Position numbers and translations under genes: made by a program | NCBI RefSeq assembly: GCF_042926695.1 | Contig: NZ_CP170642.1 | Coordinates: 1,798,001-1,862,000, forward strand | Direction: 5' to 3' | DNA from: Lonepinella koalarum | Lineage (GTDB): Bacteria; Pseudomonadota; Gammaproteobacteria; Enterobacterales; Pasteurellaceae | Length of the DNA stretch: 64,000 bases | Shown: positions 10,562 through 19,024 of the stretch, in pieces | Layout: each line of letters starts with the position of its first letter | How positions within the stretch are numbered: position 1 is the stretch's first letter | The notes under the pieces: generated by a model | Told to the model about the DNA's origin: nothing | Database searches by the model: none | The model's input: the letters and a program-made list of their open reading frames with translations, nothing else

Positions 10562-11014
10562 TTAATCCGCTTGCGTGTAAGGCGTAATAGGATAAGTTGA
10601 AAATAACCGTTCCAGTTCTTTTTCAAGTAATTGACAATCTTTATCGCCGTGAACAGTGATTTTATTTCGCTCTGTATCATTTATATTTTTTAAATCTAAA
10701 TAATACTCCACCACATCATCACCATAAAAAATCGTCGTGGCATTTTCTTCACCAAAACTATCTGCTAATAAAGGATAATACAAAGATTGATAATATTTAA
10801 ATAAACCGTTTTTTTCTGTATCATTCCGCCAGCTTTCTAAAATATTATTGCGTTCATCAAGGGAACTTGCATGCCATAAGTCAGGAAAAAAACAAGCAGT
10901 AATATTATTGCCTTTGACCACATAATCGTTGAGCTGTTTCTTGGTAATATCGCCTAGATTTGCCACACTCGGCAAGGCGATAAATAGGCTTAGAAGTAAG
11001 GAGAGTTTTTTCAT
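10562..11014 (-). CDS. Hypothetical secreted protein
   Basis: 150 residues from the start at 11014, where KKLSLLLSLFIALPSVA forms a clear Sec signal peptide; the longer frame to 11047 would put 11 extra residues before it. The mature part is acidic, with two cysteines about 90 residues apart that could form a disulphide. No family recognised. An exported protein in a late operon could be a lysis-inhibition or entry accessory factor (inference). Confidence 0.55.
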   Translation of the reverse strand: MKKLSLLLSLFIALPSVANLGDITKKQLNDYVVKGNNITACFFPDLWHASSLDERNNILESWRNDTEKNGLFKYYQSLYYPLLADSFGEENATTIFYGDDVVEYYLDLKNINDTERNKITVHGDKDCQLLEKELERLFSTYPITPYTQAD

Positions 11015-11080
11015 TTTGATTCCAATTTCAGTTAGCAATAAGTACATTTTATGCTAACTCAATTAGAAATCAAATGAATT

Positions 11081-11413
11081 TCACAAACTCGCCAAAATCG
11101 TCTCCACATAGTCATCAAAGGCGTTGTCATGATTGGTTAAATCAATAAAACGGTGAATATATGGCTTGGTGACAAATAGCGGATTATCCAACAATAACAC
11201 CATCACACAACCTTTAATCTGATTGTCTTCTCGGGCAGTGAACACCTTAATTTGAGTATAAGGGGTTTGTCCCGCCCACACTTGAAAAAAGTGTTGCCAA
11301 TTTGACCGCAGTTGAGCGGTTTGGTCAAAGTTTTCGCCAATATAACTAAACAACTCACTTAATAACTGTTGTGAACTGGCAATATCACTGATATGTTCGG
11401 TTTGGTATTTCAT
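11081..11413 (-). CDS. Hypothetical phage protein
   Basis: 110 residues. The central strand pattern (IKVFTA...IKGCVMVLL) weakly recalls small GNAT-like acyltransferase genes found near tail genes in some podoviruses, but no acetyl-CoA loop is visible. Same strand as its neighbours, 33 bases after the 11447 stop. Confidence 0.5.
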   Translation of the reverse strand: MKYQTEHISDIASSQQLLSELFSYIGENFDQTAQLRSNWQHFFQVWAGQTPYTQIKVFTAREDNQIKGCVMVLLLDNPLFVTKPYIHRFIDLTNHDNAFDDYVETILASL

Positions 11414-11446
11414 TGTGTTTCCTATGAAAAAACCGCCATGGGGCGG

Positions 11447-11878
11447 TTAAGAAAATCTCGTGGATAACGGGTTGTTCGGATCTAACATTTTCGGAAAGGG
11501 AATATGTTTGGGCGAATACGCCAGTAATAAAATTTCCTGTGCGGTGATTTTTTGATAATGGATCACCGCTGATGATTTCAAGCCTTTTATGTTCCATTCT
11601 AAATTATAGGTATAACATTCAGGTTCACTTTCGGCATACTCGCCACTGTGGTAATGCCACGCATTATGTTGTTGATATAGCACTGTTTCAGGGATAATGT
11701 TGCCTTGGTTATCTTGCCACGATGTTTTGTTTTTGCCAACAAGGAGATTATCCGCTCTGACAGACGCAATAAAATCCGCTAACATGTCGACTTGAACATC
11801 ATCAAAATAAGGAAAATCCCGAAATTCTAATGTATTCATCAAGCCGTTTTCAAACTGTTTGGAAAGGTGAACAATCAT
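11447..11878 (-). CDS. Hypothetical phage structural-module protein
   Basis: 143 residues, mixed alpha/beta. Its start overlaps the end of the upstream gene by four bases (ATGA type), which implies translational coupling. An internal Met14 is the alternative start. No recognised domain. Confidence 0.55.
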   Translation of the reverse strand: MIVHLSKQFENGLMNTLEFRDFPYFDDVQVDMLADFIASVRADNLLVGKNKTSWQDNQGNIIPETVLYQQHNAWHYHSGEYAESEPECYTYNLEWNIKGLKSSAVIHYQKITAQEILLLAYSPKHIPFPKMLDPNNPLSTRFS

Positions 11879-12405
11879 ACGGTTCTCCGTAAACTAAACA
11901 ATTTTTCACGGATTTCTTCCCTTGTTACACCTTGTTCAAAGGTTAAACCAATATTTTCTTTCCCCATTCTGGATAAAACAACATTATCCATTTCCTGTTT
12001 ATATTTAGCGTATTCAAATAATTGCGTAAAGGCATTTAGCACTTTCTCAAAACTGGCTAATCTTTCAAGCAATATAGGGTGTTCATCGGTATATTGTCTC
12101 GTGGTAAACAGCAACCCTGCTGCTTCTCGCAACATACTCATCATTTCCTGCTTGTTAAATGTTTCAAGCAAACTCGGTTGCTGATAGGCTAACAGATAAA
12201 ACGCTGACAACGTATGCTCTGCCATAAAAATACGGTTTGCCAATTCGCTCAAGGCTTTTTCTGTAGCAACATCTTCCATCTCATCTGATTGTGCTTTAGC
12301 CGAATCTACGACATTTTGCGCAATACTTATTTTACTTTGAGTATATATCGGCTGTGCAGAAATGGCGGCACTAATGGCAATGCTGACTAATGAAAGTAAG
12401 TTCAT
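11875..12405 (-). CDS. Hypothetical exported or membrane-anchored helical protein
   Basis: 176 residues. The N-terminus MNLLSLVSIAISAAISAQ is a signal or anchor sequence; the rest is predicted helical. AGGAGAAG lies just upstream of the ATG. It sits in the tail/virion block and overlaps the next gene by four bases. Function unknown. Confidence 0.55.
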   Translation of the reverse strand: MNLLSLVSIAISAAISAQPIYTQSKISIAQNVVDSAKAQSDEMEDVATEKALSELANRIFMAEHTLSAFYLLAYQQPSLLETFNKQEMMSMLREAAGLLFTTRQYTDEHPILLERLASFEKVLNAFTQLFEYAKYKQEMDNVVLSRMGKENIGLTFEQGVTREEIREKLFSLRRTV

Positions 12406-12461
12406 CTTTCTTCTCCTTTCTTCAATTTACCCATTGTGGCATAAAATCAGATGAAGTCAAC

Positions 12462-14102
12462 CTATTCCCCCCCTAACTCTGCCACGCTACTGGCAATATG
12501 ATATTCCCACACTTCCCCTTGTCCGCTGATTTCTACATCAAAAAACAAGGTGGCATAACCCGCTTTTAAGCGATGCGGTCGAGTGTCGTTGACAATTCTG
12601 TCACTTAATACCACAGGCTCTTGCACCATTTCATCTCGGTGGCGTTTGTAGGCAATATGGGTTACTCGGTTTGATTGATATTCTTGCACCAGTTTATAGG
12701 CTGTCATTGCCGTGTAACCGGGCAAGGCATTTAACCGCCCACGCCATTTAAAATGCTTCCAACTATTGCCGGCGTTCCATTGATAAATGCCGTCATCAAG
12801 GGCGAAAAATAACTGGTCTTGGTCGCTACGATACACCGCTTTCGGGCGAATGGATAAGGTGGTCAAGGCTTCAATTTGCACATCATCATGAATCGAATCA
12901 GGCACTTTAAAGCGAATGCCGATTTTATCGGTGAAACCAAAATAATACCCGTCATGCACCACGCCTGACATCTGCCACGGGGCAAGGGCTTGCCATTGGT
13001 CTTGAGTGAATAGGGCAGTGGTTATCACTTTGGCTGAATTGCCTGCCAGCATCACTAAACCGTCTTTAGTGGCATAAAAACACGCTCCATTATAAAGGCA
13101 AGCGGATTGATAGGATATGATTGGCAACGGCTCTTCTACAATGGAAATTGAACGGCAACCCTGCGATTGACAAGGGCTTTCCATTTCAATCATGGCAGGG
13201 TATTCGTCTGTTAAAATATAACCGACTTTCTCGCCACATAAAAAGCGAATCGGTCTTCCGTTGAAATTGCCGTAGCGGTAGGATTCGGGGAACGCATGGG
13301 GTTTCAGTGGTTCACTGAGCCATAATTCCGTTCCCACTAACCCGCCTAATTGCCCGTTGCCACAATATTGCAAATCTCGCATATTGTCTGCTGGCGGTGC
13401 GTATTCTTCAGTCAAGCATTCTTCGCCGTACACGCTGTGAGCCTGATGAACATAGCTTGTTGTGCCAACATCCACTTCATCGACCAACAAAAAATGAGCG
13501 TCATACTCCGCTTTCGGATCGCCATAATCCAAGGGGGTGACCGCACAATATAACCGCACTTTGGCGATAGAATAGGTGGGGAAATCTGCCCCAATCCCAC
13601 TAATCACTACATTCTGATCGTTGTGAACATAAATAGGTTCACTGGGTAAACTGGGGGCGGATTCAAAACCCAATTCATCAACTAAGGTATAAATATACTG
13701 GCGTAACTCTTGATTAAAATCTTGGCTTAACGTGCCTAAAAATTGGGCGTTCGGGGTGGGAATTTCCACGGGAAAACCCAATCTCTGCCAGCGGTCATCA
13801 CACGCATTTTGTCGCTGTTGAATCACAGGATAATCGCCAACCCCACTTGCCACCAGATAACCGCAATCTGTTTCCATGGGTGAAAAATTGGCGTGGCAAT
13901 TCTCACTTGCAAGATAACAACATTTATCCACAAAAATCACCTTGCCTGTTTTATCACTGACTTTCTTATCCTTCCGCCATGGTCGCAATGTACCACGGCT
14001 TAAGTCCACATCTTCCGCCACTTGTGCCATGGCTTGATGTAAATTATTCGGGCGTTGTCTCGGAGCAATACCACCAAATTGGGTGAGTTTTAGACTAGGC
14101 AT
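12462..14102 (-). CDS. Putative tail-type structural protein
   Basis: 546 residues, the largest structural gene after portal and the giant gene, mostly beta-rich, with several cysteine clusters (DKCCYLA, NACDDRW, SQGCRS). The start MPSLKLTQFGGIAPRQRPNNL resembles the opening of tail proteins in podovirus-like prophages, in which an FGGI-x-PR motif is common. Predicted role: tail hub or tubular component next to the adaptors. Inferred from position and N-terminus. Confidence 0.55.
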   Translation of the reverse strand: MPSLKLTQFGGIAPRQRPNNLHQAMAQVAEDVDLSRGTLRPWRKDKKVSDKTGKVIFVDKCCYLASENCHANFSPMETDCGYLVASGVGDYPVIQQRQNACDDRWQRLGFPVEIPTPNAQFLGTLSQDFNQELRQYIYTLVDELGFESAPSLPSEPIYVHNDQNVVISGIGADFPTYSIAKVRLYCAVTPLDYGDPKAEYDAHFLLVDEVDVGTTSYVHQAHSVYGEECLTEEYAPPADNMRDLQYCGNGQLGGLVGTELWLSEPLKPHAFPESYRYGNFNGRPIRFLCGEKVGYILTDEYPAMIEMESPCQSQGCRSISIVEEPLPIISYQSACLYNGACFYATKDGLVMLAGNSAKVITTALFTQDQWQALAPWQMSGVVHDGYYFGFTDKIGIRFKVPDSIHDDVQIEALTTLSIRPKAVYRSDQDQLFFALDDGIYQWNAGNSWKHFKWRGRLNALPGYTAMTAYKLVQEYQSNRVTHIAYKRHRDEMVQEPVVLSDRIVNDTRPHRLKAGYATLFFDVEISGQGEVWEYHIASSVAELGGE

Positions 14103-14194
14103 GTTAGATCCTTTTGAAAATTATCTATAATCATTCTTGATTATGGTTGCGTTTGTGTTATTATAATCTTATACGATTACAGCCTATATTCATT

Positions 14195-14527
14195 ATGTTT
14201 ACCTTACATCTCATTAAACAAGCTCAAAAAGAAATTTTGAAAATGCCTACGGCATTAAGGGAATCCACTTTTGAAGCCTTGAAACAACTTGAACAACAAG
14301 GCAATCAATTAAAAGAACCCCATGTTAGAGATATGGGGGACGGTTTAAAAGAGTTGCGTGCGTCATCAAAAGACGGAATTTCTCGTAGTTTTTTCTTTTT
14401 TCATATCGGTAAACAAATTTATGTAATCCACGCACTCCATAAAAAAACACAAAAAACACCAAAGCAAGATTTAGATCTTGCCAAACAACGAATGAAAGCG
14501 ATTAAGGAGCAATTTAATGCAAAATGA
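14195..14527 (+). CDS. higB: HigB-like (Gp49 family) toxin
   Basis: 110 residues from the ATG at 14195. RelE-fold toxin of the phage Gp49/HigB type: VRDMGDGLKELRASSKDGISRSFFFF gives the basic strand pattern, and the C-terminus FHIGKQIYVIHALHKKTQKTP carries the usual FxKKTxKTP ending. Such toxins cleave mRNA at the ribosome. Followed by the antitoxin with an 11-base overlap. It is encoded against the surrounding late operon, as expected of an inserted cassette with its own promoter. Confidence 0.85.
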   Translation: MFTLHLIKQAQKEILKMPTALRESTFEALKQLEQQGNQLKEPHVRDMGDGLKELRASSKDGISRSFFFFHIGKQIYVIHALHKKTQKTPKQDLDLAKQRMKAIKEQFNAK

Positions 14528-14813
14528 AACCTACGAATTTGTGACCCTTGCCGAACTTGAACAAGAATTAATGCAAGATCCTGAATTTGTTGAATTACGC
14601 AAAGTGCGTGAAGTGCAACAAAAAATGATTAATGAACTCAAACAGTATCGTTTAACTAAACATCTTTCACAAAGTGAAATTGCAAAACGTACTGGCATGA
14701 AAGTTCAAAACATCAGCCGTCTTGAACGTGGGCTAGTCCGCCCAAGTTTTGAAACAGTAACTCGCTATGCTCAAGCCTTGGGCGGTGAAATTATGTTTCA
14801 ACCAAGTGCGTAA
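14517..14813 (+). CDS. higA: HigA-like antitoxin, XRE family
   Basis: 98 residues. C-terminal helix-turn-helix about residues 40-90 (LSQSEIAKRTGMKVQNISRLERG) after an acidic helical N-terminus. Toxin-first order is characteristic of higBA. It probably neutralises the upstream toxin and represses the shared promoter. Ends two bases before the convergent endolysin stop. Confidence 0.85.
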   Translation: MQNETYEFVTLAELEQELMQDPEFVELRKVREVQQKMINELKQYRLTKHLSQSEIAKRTGMKVQNISRLERGLVRPSFETVTRYAQALGGEIMFQPSA

Positions 14814-14815
14814 TT

Positions 14816-15193
14816 TTATTTATACTCTGCCCTATCCAACTCAAAATGCGGACCATCTTTAAAGGATGTCCAATCACCGCCCCAAACAATCGGCACATTC
14901 AGCTGTTTCGCCGCTTGTTTGACGGTGTCGGCGAGCTGTTTAAACTCGCTCCATTTGTCCCAGTTCACAGGATACGGCACTAAATCCACCGCATGCCCTG
15001 TTAAATGTCGGCTGTTTAGGGTTTTGCTTGCCCCTTTTGCCACTAATTCTTTTTGCCGTTCCAAGGTGCGTAAGCCTTCAATTACGCTAAAATCTTGTTT
15101 GGCCAAGGTTAAAGCAAGGCGAACCACCTTAACTAAATCAGGGTGAACTCCTGTTAAATGCTTTTCACTGCGTTGACTAAATTTAAATGTCAT
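14816..15193 (-). CDS. M15-family peptidoglycan endopeptidase (endolysin)
   Basis: 125 residues from the second ATG (15193). VanY/L-Ala-D-Glu peptidase fold with the zinc and catalytic motifs SRHLTGHAVDL and GPHFEL. It cleaves peptide stems in the cell wall at lysis. It follows a holin gene, which makes it the likely lysis enzyme. The family is typically 120-150 residues, so it is complete. Confidence 0.85.
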   Translation of the reverse strand: MTFKFSQRSEKHLTGVHPDLVKVVRLALTLAKQDFSVIEGLRTLERQKELVAKGASKTLNSRHLTGHAVDLVPYPVNWDKWSEFKQLADTVKQAAKQLNVPIVWGGDWTSFKDGPHFELDRAEYK

Positions 15194-15215
15194 TCTCACT
15201 CCTTAATTTGCCATA

Positions 15216-15246
15216 AAAAAAACGACTGCATCACACAGCCGTTTTT
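15216..15246 (-). terminator. Intrinsic terminator between holin and endolysin genes
   Basis: Stem AACGGCTG/CAGTCGTT on the minus strand (one mismatch) followed by eight T residues. As it precedes the endolysin gene, it would attenuate lysis expression unless antitermination is active. Confidence 0.65.
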
Positions 15247-15260
15247 GATTTTCGGTTAAC

Positions 15261-15587
15261 TTATTTGTATTTTTTGTGAATTTGTTGAGCGTAATGTTTG
15301 GCAATAATACGGATTTGGTCAACCCCTAAAAACGCCACCCCCGCCCCAAAGGCAACGGACAGTTTGGTCGGCATATTAAAATATTCAAATACGCTTTCAC
15401 TTGCCACCGCAATCAAGCCACAAATCACCGCTTCTACATAGCGTTTTAACCAGGGATGATCTTTACCAATATAATAAATCCGCAAATACGCCATAACAAA
15501 TGCCATAAAAAAACTGTAAATGGCATTGATATGTTCTTTGCTATAATTTAACACTAATTCAACAACGGTATATTCTTTGTCTGCCAT
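15261..15587 (-). CDS. Phage holin, lambda-family type
   Basis: 108 residues with three hydrophobic segments (about 18-38, 48-64, 72-90) and a basic C-terminus HKKYK, as in lambda S-type holins. It forms lesions in the inner membrane that release the endolysin. Adjacent to the M15 endolysin. No obvious spanin pair follows. Confidence 0.75.
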   Translation of the reverse strand: MADKEYTVVELVLNYSKEHINAIYSFFMAFVMAYLRIYYIGKDHPWLKRYVEAVICGLIAVASESVFEYFNMPTKLSVAFGAGVAFLGVDQIRIIAKHYAQQIHKKYK

Positions 15588-15597
15588 TGTTCATCTC

Positions 15598-15780
15598 CTA
15601 AGGTGTTTCCTTGACACTACCGCATTCTTCACACCTTGTTGCCAATTCCACAATTTCTCGCTCAATCACTCGTTCAGTCGGGCGTGGCACGCTAATTTGT
15701 TGGCTTAAACCGCTTTCATTATCAGACAGACAGCCACAAGGCGTTTTGCATTTTTCTATCACTTTGCAATAATCAGACAT
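15598..15780 (-). CDS. Small cysteine-rich phage protein
   Basis: 60 residues with six cysteines in a C-x4-C-x3-C-x-C ... C-x2-C layout, able to bind a metal. ATG 15780 comes directly after the stop of the upstream gene (15782), and the stop lies just before the holin gene. No lipobox, so it is not an obvious spanin. Function unknown. Confidence 0.5.
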   Translation of the reverse strand: MSDYCKVIEKCKTPCGCLSDNESGLSQQISVPRPTERVIEREIVELATRCEECGSVKETP

Positions 15781-15781
15781 G

Positions 15782-16531
15782 TTAGATTCTCCCTTTAAAC
15801 GCCAAACTAGACGGGGCATTCGTTGCAAAATGACTTTGCACATCAATTTTGCCTTGGGCGATACCTTGTTTGAACCGTTGCTCATAAACCACTGCCAATT
15901 GCGGGTCGGCAAAGTCATATTGTCGCATAAACAACAACTGGCTTAACGCCCCATTGACCACTACATCATGATAACGGTCAAATAACAGTTTATCCACATC
16001 GCATGCCGTTTGTGTCGGCTGAGCGAAATAATGCACCTGCAATTGATTCTCGCCGTCAAATTTAGGGGGCTTGCTGAGAATGATTTTATCATTTGGCTCA
16101 AAGGTAAAATGCTTGTGGCAAAAGCCGTGACGTGGTGAATGAAAATGTTCAAAAAAACAACGGCATTTTTCACCGCGGTTACCCAAATGCACCGACTGCA
16201 CCACATGCACTTGCTCATTATCGCCTTGTTCAAGGTAATAATCTCGCACGCCCACTTGTACATCTAAACGCAATTCCCGTTTTAACAATCGGCTTTGCTG
16301 GCAAAAGGTTTGTGCTGACTGGCGTAAATATTCCAACGCCACATCATCGGGAACACCTTTTGCTATCAGTGTCACTCGGGGTAAAAACTCAGTGAGTGAA
16401 ATAAATTCCACATCTCGCCCGTCATTATCACAAATCCACCCCGTCATCGGTTGATTGCCCCCTTTGGGTTTTAAGCAAGGGTGAGAACTAAAGCTAATGG
16501 GTTTGGCGGGGCTTTCGCATGGACAACTCAT
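15782..16531 (-). CDS. Putative head-tail connector / neck protein
   Basis: 249 residues, overlapping the preceding adaptor gene by four bases. It starts with a cysteine-rich tail (MSCPCES) and has alpha/beta content with a helical segment FLPRVTLIAKGVPDDVALEYLRQSAQTFCQQS typical of adaptor proteins. Position after capsid and adaptor genes suggests a head-completion or tail accessory factor. No family firmly recognised. Confidence 0.5.
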   Translation of the reverse strand: MSCPCESPAKPISFSSHPCLKPKGGNQPMTGWICDNDGRDVEFISLTEFLPRVTLIAKGVPDDVALEYLRQSAQTFCQQSRLLKRELRLDVQVGVRDYYLEQGDNEQVHVVQSVHLGNRGEKCRCFFEHFHSPRHGFCHKHFTFEPNDKIILSKPPKFDGENQLQVHYFAQPTQTACDVDKLLFDRYHDVVVNGALSQLLFMRQYDFADPQLAVVYEQRFKQGIAQGKIDVQSHFATNAPSSLAFKGRI

Positions 16532-17196
16532 TTTTTACCCCCTGTATTTTTGCTTGCTTGTGCGTTGGCTTGTTGAGTAAATGCCACTCGCACTTGCTCT
16601 TGTAACAAGGTGCGATCTAAAAATTGCTTATAATATTGAGCGGATTTTTGTTGCGATGTAGCACTTTCTGTTTCCATAGCAAATAAGCGATACAGCACAT
16701 AATCCACCAAGTTCGCATAGTTTTCCGTGATATTTTCATCAAGGGTGTCGCCTAGTTTAACTTTGTCAGGCTTTACCGCACAGGTCATTCGGGCGTAAAT
16801 GTTTTCATCAGGGCTAACAGGTGGTTTCACGCTGAATTGATTATCCGTGCCGTTAACCTTGCTATAACTGCGTGTGTCGCTTTGACGATTAGCACAATTG
16901 CGTTTACCAAATGCCGTTTGGGCGGTGTCGTCTACTTCTTTCAGCTCTGCAATAAAATTGCCGTGAGCGTCCGTGATGGCATCGACCGAATACAACAAAT
17001 CACAACAACAAGGCTGTTGCAAATCGCTCTCATCCAGTCTTGTCACCACGGTTTTGATAAACTTAGCGGGATTGAGTTTAAACATTTCTGCCACCGCTTC
17101 ATTGAGATAATCCACAATCAGCGGATCTTCAATGCGGTCAGCGTCAATGTCGTTATAATCAAAACGAACACGCAGAATAAAATCTGCAATATTCAT
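16528..17196 (-). CDS. Phage head-tail adaptor protein (DUF6682-like)
   Basis: 222 residues. The N-terminal helix pattern (IADFILRVRFDYNDIDADRIEDPLIVDYLNEAVAEM) matches the adaptor family that forms the ring under the portal in podoviruses and siphoviruses. The C-terminus is polar and lysine-rich. It starts on the last base of the upstream small gene's stop and overlaps the next gene by four bases, a tightly coupled set. Confidence 0.65.
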   Translation of the reverse strand: MNIADFILRVRFDYNDIDADRIEDPLIVDYLNEAVAEMFKLNPAKFIKTVVTRLDESDLQQPCCCDLLYSVDAITDAHGNFIAELKEVDDTAQTAFGKRNCANRQSDTRSYSKVNGTDNQFSVKPPVSPDENIYARMTCAVKPDKVKLGDTLDENITENYANLVDYVLYRLFAMETESATSQQKSAQYYKQFLDRTLLQEQVRVAFTQQANAQASKNTGGKK

Positions 17197-17399
17197 CAGC
17201 TAATTTCCTGTTCAATGTCGTTGCTATTGGCTTTGCTTCTGCGACTTGGTTTCGCCACAGACGGCTCACGGTGAATAATTTCTTTCTTTTCATTTTTGGA
17301 AAGTAATTCTGCCGTTAAACTATTTTGCACATCAAATTTCATGCCATTAATGGCGGAAACAAAGGTGTGTTTTTGTGGAATAGGTTGTGTCATGGTCAT
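17196..17399 (-). CDS. Small hypothetical phage protein
   Basis: 67 residues, polar and basic, with FVSAINGMKFDV followed by a charged tail. It shares one base with the next start, so it belongs to the adaptor transcription unit. No known domain. Confidence 0.5.
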   Translation of the reverse strand: MTMTQPIPQKHTFVSAINGMKFDVQNSLTAELLSKNEKKEIIHREPSVAKPSRRSKANSNDIEQEIS

Positions 17400-17408
17400 T
17401 GTCCTTGT

Positions 17409-17445
17409 AAAAAAAACGCCCTAGCCAGTGATTGACTAGGGCATC
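17409..17445 (-). terminator. Strong intrinsic terminator after the capsid genes
   Basis: Nine-bp stem GCCCTAGTC/GGCTAGGGC-type hairpin followed by a run of eight T on the minus strand. It would keep capsid mRNA more abundant than the downstream adaptor genes. Confidence 0.8.
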
Positions 17446-17448
17446 GGG

Positions 17449-18045
17449 TTACATCATAAAACCGTCTTGTTCAAAGCGGCGACCAATCAATAGCACCAAA
17501 TCATTTAACTTGGTGAGATCTTTTGGCAAGGCTTTAATTTCAAGTTCAATCACGTCCACTTTTGGATTGTAACCTTGGGTTGGTTGAACCGTCCATTGGG
17601 TGCGTTCTTCCACTTGAGCGGTTTTGGCAGAATCAAAGTAACCCGCTTGGCTGACCACTTCAATTTCGCCCGCTTCAGAATAAGTGGCTTCGGTCACCAT
17701 ACCTGATAAATCCGTGCCATTCACACTGGTCAAGTCAAATTGAAAACCCGCCACAGGCTGGCGGAAGTCAAAGAAAACGGCTTTCACATTGGCGTGGTTT
17801 GGATGTAGGAAAACCCGCAATTTATCGCCTACTTCTAAATCTTCTACCGTTTTGCCATAGCGTTTGAGTAGCACTTTTAAAAGCTGTTTCCATTCCACCT
17901 TGTCACGATAGCCATAACCGCCGTCTGCGCGGTTATCAGGCTGAACCTTAACAGGTAACAGGTTTTCATCTACCACCCCGCAATCACGGCAAGGCTTGCC
18001 AAATTCAGTGGCATAACCGCCACGGAATAAATTATAAATCGCCAT
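17449..18045 (-). CDS. Putative capsid-associated (decoration or minor head) protein
   Basis: 198 residues, encoded two bases after the major capsid gene and before a strong terminator, so probably produced at a similar level. It has a CRDCG motif near residue 19 and a beta-rich body. Position favours a head decoration or stabilising protein. No family recognised. Confidence 0.5.
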   Translation of the reverse strand: MAIYNLFRGGYATEFGKPCRDCGVVDENLLPVKVQPDNRADGGYGYRDKVEWKQLLKVLLKRYGKTVEDLEVGDKLRVFLHPNHANVKAVFFDFRQPVAGFQFDLTSVNGTDLSGMVTEATYSEAGEIEVVSQAGYFDSAKTAQVEERTQWTVQPTQGYNPKVDVIELEIKALPKDLTKLNDLVLLIGRRFEQDGFMM

Positions 18046-18047
18046 AA

Positions 18048-19013
18048 TTAATCTCCTACTACAACAGCCGCAACGGCAATGGATTTATTGCTTAAGGCAG
18101 CCACATCAAAACGGTAATTCCCCACAAGGTAAATATCGTTTAACACGGTTTGCCATTCGAGATAGTCTAAACGACTTGGGGCAGCAATGTTTTCAGGATC
18201 GACCATTAACACATATTCCACCACTTTACCGTCTGCACGGCGATAACGTGGCATATGTAATGATGAGTAGATTTCCATTCCTAACATCGGGTGAACCATT
18301 CCCGTTACAATCGGGTTATCCGGTAAGCAGCACCCTGCACCAAGATGAGACTGCTCCGCACGCAAACGAGAATAAAACGCAGGACTTGCCACGATTTTTA
18401 ACGCATTGCCACCACAGGTTACGCCGCCTTCTTGTAAGGCTTGCTCCATATTTTGCAATACATCCATGGCTCGCACGCCATTGGCTTTACTCACCACCAC
18501 TGGGTTTTCTGTATCGCCAAGATTGATATTGCCACTTAATGCCCCTGCTCTCACGCCACGCAATAACGGGTGAGCAGACGCGGCTAACACAGTAAAGCCG
18601 TAACGCTCAGTTAAATCACGCAACGCACGCCCTACCGCAGTTTCATACCCGTCTTGAAACACTTCCCAGTTGTGACACATCAGTGTGGCTTCTTCACGAG
18701 AGAATTTCCGTTTCATCGGCACAGACTGGCATAAACGAATTTCACCACTACGGAAGGGATTATCAGGCTCCCAGGTTTCACCATTCCATGCACCGTCGTG
18801 GAAATCGCCCACTTCAATGTTGTCAATAATGGTGTAATGTGCCACAGGGGCGCAGTTTAGCCCTAACTCCACGATATTATGTTTTGGGTTGACAATTCGG
18901 GATAATGCGGAGCAGTTGTGCATTTCAGAAATCACAATCTGCGTGGCATAATCGGGAATATACAGCCCTTCGCTTGCACCGCCCAAATCGGCGGCTCGCA
19001 TATTCTTAGCCAT
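18048..19013 (-). CDS. Major capsid protein
   Basis: 321 residues directly after the scaffold gene. The N-terminus GLYIPDYATQIVISEMHNCSALSRIV and the C-terminal part (YVLMVDPENIAAPSRLDYLEWQTVLNDIYLVGNYRFDVAALSNKSIAVA) fit an HK97-fold capsid of the podovirus type. Seven cysteines, including the pair GCC, are unusual for a capsid protein. Assignment rests on gene order and fold-like sequence pattern. Confidence 0.75.
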   Translation of the reverse strand: MAKNMRAADLGGASEGLYIPDYATQIVISEMHNCSALSRIVNPKHNIVELGLNCAPVAHYTIIDNIEVGDFHDGAWNGETWEPDNPFRSGEIRLCQSVPMKRKFSREEATLMCHNWEVFQDGYETAVGRALRDLTERYGFTVLAASAHPLLRGVRAGALSGNINLGDTENPVVVSKANGVRAMDVLQNMEQALQEGGVTCGGNALKIVASPAFYSRLRAEQSHLGAGCCLPDNPIVTGMVHPMLGMEIYSSLHMPRYRRADGKVVEYVLMVDPENIAAPSRLDYLEWQTVLNDIYLVGNYRFDVAALSNKSIAVAAVVVGD

Positions 19014-19024
19014 AAAGACTCCTT

